Both the position numbers and the translations under genes were made by a program. Positions 6,690-7,581 of a stretch of DNA of 7,581 nt are shown here, one piece after another. The notes below the pieces were generated by a model. It made no database searches, was not told the DNA's origin, and saw only the letters and a list, made by a program, of their open reading frames with translations. Numbering within the stretch: the first letter of the stretch is position 1; each line of letters opens with the position of its first letter. This stretch comes from Chitinophaga pinensis (GTDB taxonomy: Bacteria; Bacteroidota; Bacteroidia; Chitinophagales; Chitinophagaceae), in NCBI GenBank assembly GCA_945872805.1, contig CAMCBE010000093.1, forward strand, positions 1-7,581. The letters run 5' to 3'.

Positions 6690-7581
6690 ATGTCGGGTTA
6701 TTTCATTTTAGTAATATTGGCTCTCGCGTTTGTGGTTACATTTCAAATCGCAAAAGCTAGTGAATACGTTTCTGTGTTGAAGGGCGAAGAAAAAACATTT
6801 AAGCAGAATAACCGTATCAATGCTTTTCTGTTCATTGTATTTTTAGTTCTTGGATTAATTGCAGCTTGGTGGTGTAATAGCATGTTTTATGGTAAAACAT
6901 TATTAGCTCAACCTGCCGCATCAGATCATGGAGAAAAAATTGATTTTATGCTTCTGCTTACTATCGCTGTTACTGGCGTAGTATTTCTCCTCACTCAAAT
7001 ATTACTTTTTTGGTTTGCATATAAATATCAATATACCGAAAAGAGAAAGGCTTACTTTTTTGCACATGATAATAAGTTAGAATTACTTTGGACAGTTGTT
7101 CCTGCCATATTTTTAACTGTATTGGTGGGATTTGGTTTATTTTATTGGTTTAAGATTACTGGAGATGCTCCAAAAAACTCACAAGTTGTTGAGATAACGG
7201 GTAAGCAATTCAACTGGATGATTAGGTATCCAGGCAAAGACAATGTTTTAGGGAGAAAAAATTATAGGCTAACCGACGCCTCTAGTGGTAATGCCCTAGG
7301 TGTTGATTGGGAAGATGGGGCTAGTCATGATGATATTGAAGCAACTGAAATGCACCTTGTTGTAAATAAGCCAGTTCATTTGGTTATCAATGCACAAGAT
7401 GTAATTCATGACGTTGGATTAGTTCATTTTAGGTTGAAAATGGATGCCGTTCCTGGTATTCCTACAACACTATGGTTTACGCCAAAGTATACGACTACAC
7501 AAATGAAAGAGATTACAGGAAATAAAGATTTCGTGTATGAAATCTCTTGTGATCAAGTATGTGGCACTGGGCATTATTCTA
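6690..7581 (+). CDS. coxB: Cytochrome c oxidase subunit II, CuA type (3' partial)
   Basis: CoxB receives electrons at its periplasmic CuA centre and passes them to the haem-copper active site in subunit I of the terminal oxidase. The frame stays open from the ATG at 6690 to the window end, showing 297 residues. Two membrane helices precede the usual hairpin: about 5-21 and 44-61 are extra, and about 87-111 and 132-154 are the standard subunit II pair. Both extras are common in Bacteroidota CoxB. The cupredoxin domain follows, with the aromatic electron-entry segment QFNWMIRYP (173-181) and CuA ligands H240 (DVIHDVG), C287, C291 and H295 (CDQVCGTGH). The final Met ligand should lie just beyond the window. 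The insertion at about 183-215 between the aromatic segment and the next strands is long relative to mitochondrial subunit II. The conserved DAVPG (252-256) lies between H240 and C287. The gene follows actF by 51 bases, matching the known ACIII-oxidase gene linkage. Confidence 0.95.
   Translation, partial: MSGYFILVILALAFVVTFQIAKASEYVSVLKGEEKTFKQNNRINAFLFIVFLVLGLIAAWWCNSMFYGKTLLAQPAASDHGEKIDFMLLLTIAVTGVVFLLTQILLFWFAYKYQYTEKRKAYFFAHDNKLELLWTVVPAIFLTVLVGFGLFYWFKITGDAPKNSQVVEITGKQFNWMIRYPGKDNVLGRKNYRLTDASSGNALGVDWEDGASHDDIEATEMHLVVNKPVHLVINAQDVIHDVGLVHFRLKMDAVPGIPTTLWFTPKYTTTQMKEITGNKDFVYEISCDQVCGTGHYS

Overview
This window is an AT-rich, tightly packed, entirely plus-strand stretch of a respiratory operon. 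It encodes most of Alternative Complex III (ACIII, a quinol:cytochrome c / quinol:electron carrier oxidoreductase) followed by subunit II of an aa3-type (haem-copper) cytochrome c oxidase. The order is actB (5'-truncated by the window edge), actC, actD, actE, actF, coxB (3'-truncated by the other edge). The pentahaem cytochrome gene actA is expected just upstream and coxA just downstream, but neither is visible.

The likely source is a member of the Bacteroidota. Reasons: the actBCDEF-coxB order; the fused ActB (molybdopterin-oxidoreductase-like part plus four-cluster ferredoxin part in one chain); the lipoprotein mono-haem ActE; the CoxB form with two additional N-terminal membrane helices; A/T-rich codon use; and A-rich leaders without well-placed Shine-Dalgarno sites. 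A Chitinophagia/Sphingobacteriia-like origin is plausible but cannot be fixed by eye.

Layout: 2-2584 actB; 2621-4096 actC; 4123-4707 actD; 4757-5395 actE; 5418-6638 actF; 6690 to the window end coxB. Gaps are 36, 26, 49, 22 and 51 bases, with no recognisable terminator or promoter inside, so transcription as one unit is likely.

How they work together (family knowledge): the membrane subunits ActC and ActF are NrfD/PsrC-type ten-helix proteins. ActC offers the menaquinol-oxidising site. Electrons go to the Fe-S clusters of ActB, then to the haems of ActA and ActE, and on to the CuA site of CoxB and the oxidase. ActD (DUF3341) is a two-helix membrane subunit. ACIII and the oxidase form a supercomplex in Flavobacterium, which fits their co-localisation here.

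I found no mobile element, RNA gene, CRISPR array or repeat family. The window is a well-preserved version of a known system rather than a new one; the points worth a second look are details of cofactor ligands, tails and subunit make-up.
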